Positions 63,165-64,000 of a DNA stretch of 64,000 nt are shown one piece after another. Every line of letters starts with the position of its first letter. The stretch's first letter is position 1. This DNA comes from SXOA01 sp046153945 (lineage in GTDB: Bacteria; Planctomycetota; Planctomycetia; Pirellulales; Pirellulaceae): positions 1 to 64,000 of the forward strand of contig JBJXFF010000146.1 in assembly GCA_046153945.1 (NCBI GenBank), given 5' to 3'. The position numbers were made by a program, and so were the translations under genes. A model generated the notes under the pieces. That model was not told the origin of the DNA, did not search any database, and was given only the letters and a program-made list of their open reading frames with translations.

Positions 63165-64000
63165 ATGAATCGTCGCTGGTGGCTCCGCTTGGCTTCGCTC
63201 GCGTTTGGATTTTCGGTCACCTGGTCCGCCTCCAGTGCGGCGGAGATTGAGAAGGTGAAGCCGCGGGAAGGTGGATACCGCATTCTGATGGTGACGCAGA
63301 GCGCCGGCTTCAAGCACGGCAGCGTGACGCGGAAGGAGACGAAGCTTTCGCCCTCCGAGCAGGTGGTGACGGAGATGGGAATCCGGAGCAACCTGTTCCG
63401 CGTGGACTGCACGCAGGATGTGAAGAAGGACTTCACCAAGGAGAACCTGAAGAACTACGACATCGTCTGGTTCTATACCACCGGCGACCTGCCGATTGAG
63501 AAAGACAATCTCGAATACTTCTTCACGGACTGGCTGAAGCAGAAAGGGCACGGCTTCATCGGCACCCACTCCGCGGCCGACACGTTCCACAACTACCAGC
63601 CGTACTGGGACATGATCGGCGGCACGTTCGACGGCCCCCCCTGGGGGAGCGGCGAGAAGGTGACGATCACCGTTCACGATGGAAAGCACCCCGCCAGCAA
63701 GCCGTGGGGGGAAGAATTTGAAATCCAGGACGAGATTTACCAGTTCAAAAATTGGCAGCCGGAGAAGGTGCGGGTGCTGATGAGCCTGAACATGGCCAAG
63801 ACCAAGCTCAAGCAGCCGCGGCACGTTCCGATCCTGTGGGTGAAGAACTACGGCGACGGCAAGGCGATGCACATGAGCCTGGGTCACAACGAAAGCGTCT
63901 GGGAAAACAAGACCTACCAGGAATCGCTCCTCGGCGGCATCAAGTGGATCCTCAACCTGGAAGAAGGGGACGCGAAGCCGAACCCGGAGCTTTCCGCGGA
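63165..64000 (+). CDS. ThuA-domain secreted protein, cut by the right edge
   Basis: ATG at 63165 opens a frame that runs past the window end, giving at least 278 residues. A signal peptide (LASLAFGFSVTWSASSAA) is followed by a ThuA (class I glutamine amidotransferase-like) domain: YRILMVTQSAGFKHGSV, YDIVWFYTTGDLPIE, GHGFIGTHSAADTFHNY and MIGGTFDGPPWG. Later ITVHDGKHPASKPWGEEF and YQFKNW also fit. Proteins of this type are linked to carbohydrate use in planctomycetes (trehalose utilisation family by name only); the reaction is unknown. It is preceded by the CTGAAAACT repeat. Confidence 0.87.
   Translation, partial: MNRRWWLRLASLAFGFSVTWSASSAAEIEKVKPREGGYRILMVTQSAGFKHGSVTRKETKLSPSEQVVTEMGIRSNLFRVDCTQDVKKDFTKENLKNYDIVWFYTTGDLPIEKDNLEYFFTDWLKQKGHGFIGTHSAADTFHNYQPYWDMIGGTFDGPPWGSGEKVTITVHDGKHPASKPWGEEFEIQDEIYQFKNWQPEKVRVLMSLNMAKTKLKQPRHVPILWVKNYGDGKAMHMSLGHNESVWENKTYQESLLGGIKWILNLEEGDAKPNPELSA

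Overview
The window reads as planctomycete DNA, most likely Pirellulales or a relative. The signs are a GC-rich backbone, two DUF1501 proteins, a very large cytochrome/DUF1549/LamG/DUF1553 (PSD1-type) protein, an ECF sigma factor next to a Ser/Thr kinase with TPR repeats, ThuA-type and PQQ-propeller secreted proteins, and many different palindromic repeats between genes. No rRNA or tRNA gene was seen. Assignments rest on reading motifs and protein sequence by eye; no database search was possible.

Layout. 1-8.8 kb: a transposase-like tail, dnaE, a newly noted 53-residue coiled-coil gene, an LpxL-type lipid A acyltransferase, a cupin, an ArnT/PMT-like glycosyltransferase and a secreted Spy-like protein. 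9.1-23.9 kb: a type II secretion locus in the order E, F, G, H-like, I-like, J-like, K, L/PilM-like, M/C-like, D, several genes overlapping by ATGA. 24-28 kb: a lipoprotein gene overlapping tail-to-tail with a BON-domain gene, then a large secreted protein. 28-32.6 kb: a minus-strand run of RluA-type pseudouridine synthase, M28 peptidase, ADP-ribosylglycohydrolase, SGNH esterase and a TPR protein. 33-40.7 kb: csrA, larC, a KAS III-like synthase, a possible micropeptide or structured RNA, and a kinase plus ECF sigma pair.

40.7-43.4 kb is accessory: a two-gene unit (HNH-type zinc protein plus an 81-residue one-helix membrane protein) lies between two direct copies of a palindromic repeat, followed by an orphan gene and a 690-base non-coding stretch that carries a short second copy of the 3' end of the neighbouring rRNA methyltransferase gene. 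43.4-53.8 kb: methyltransferase, creatininase-like hydrolase, DUF1444-like protein, DUF1501, sulfotransferase, two PQQ-propeller proteins, cold-shock protein and a DUF3500-like protein. 53.9-61 kb: PSD1 cytochrome plus DUF1501 (overlapping) and a sugar dehydrogenase fused to a diheme cytochrome. 61-64 kb: an AT-richer membrane pentapeptide-repeat gene that appears to truncate a nucleotidyltransferase gene, then a ThuA-domain protein cut by the window edge.

How they work together: the secretion locus would export folded proteins across the outer membrane that the lipid A and glycan genes help build; the secreted enzymes at 47-64 kb fit a polysaccharide-degrading lifestyle. The best candidate for something undescribed is the repeat-bounded HNH plus membrane protein unit at about 40.68-42.17 kb; the pentapeptide gene and the 36.1-36.3 kb locus are next.
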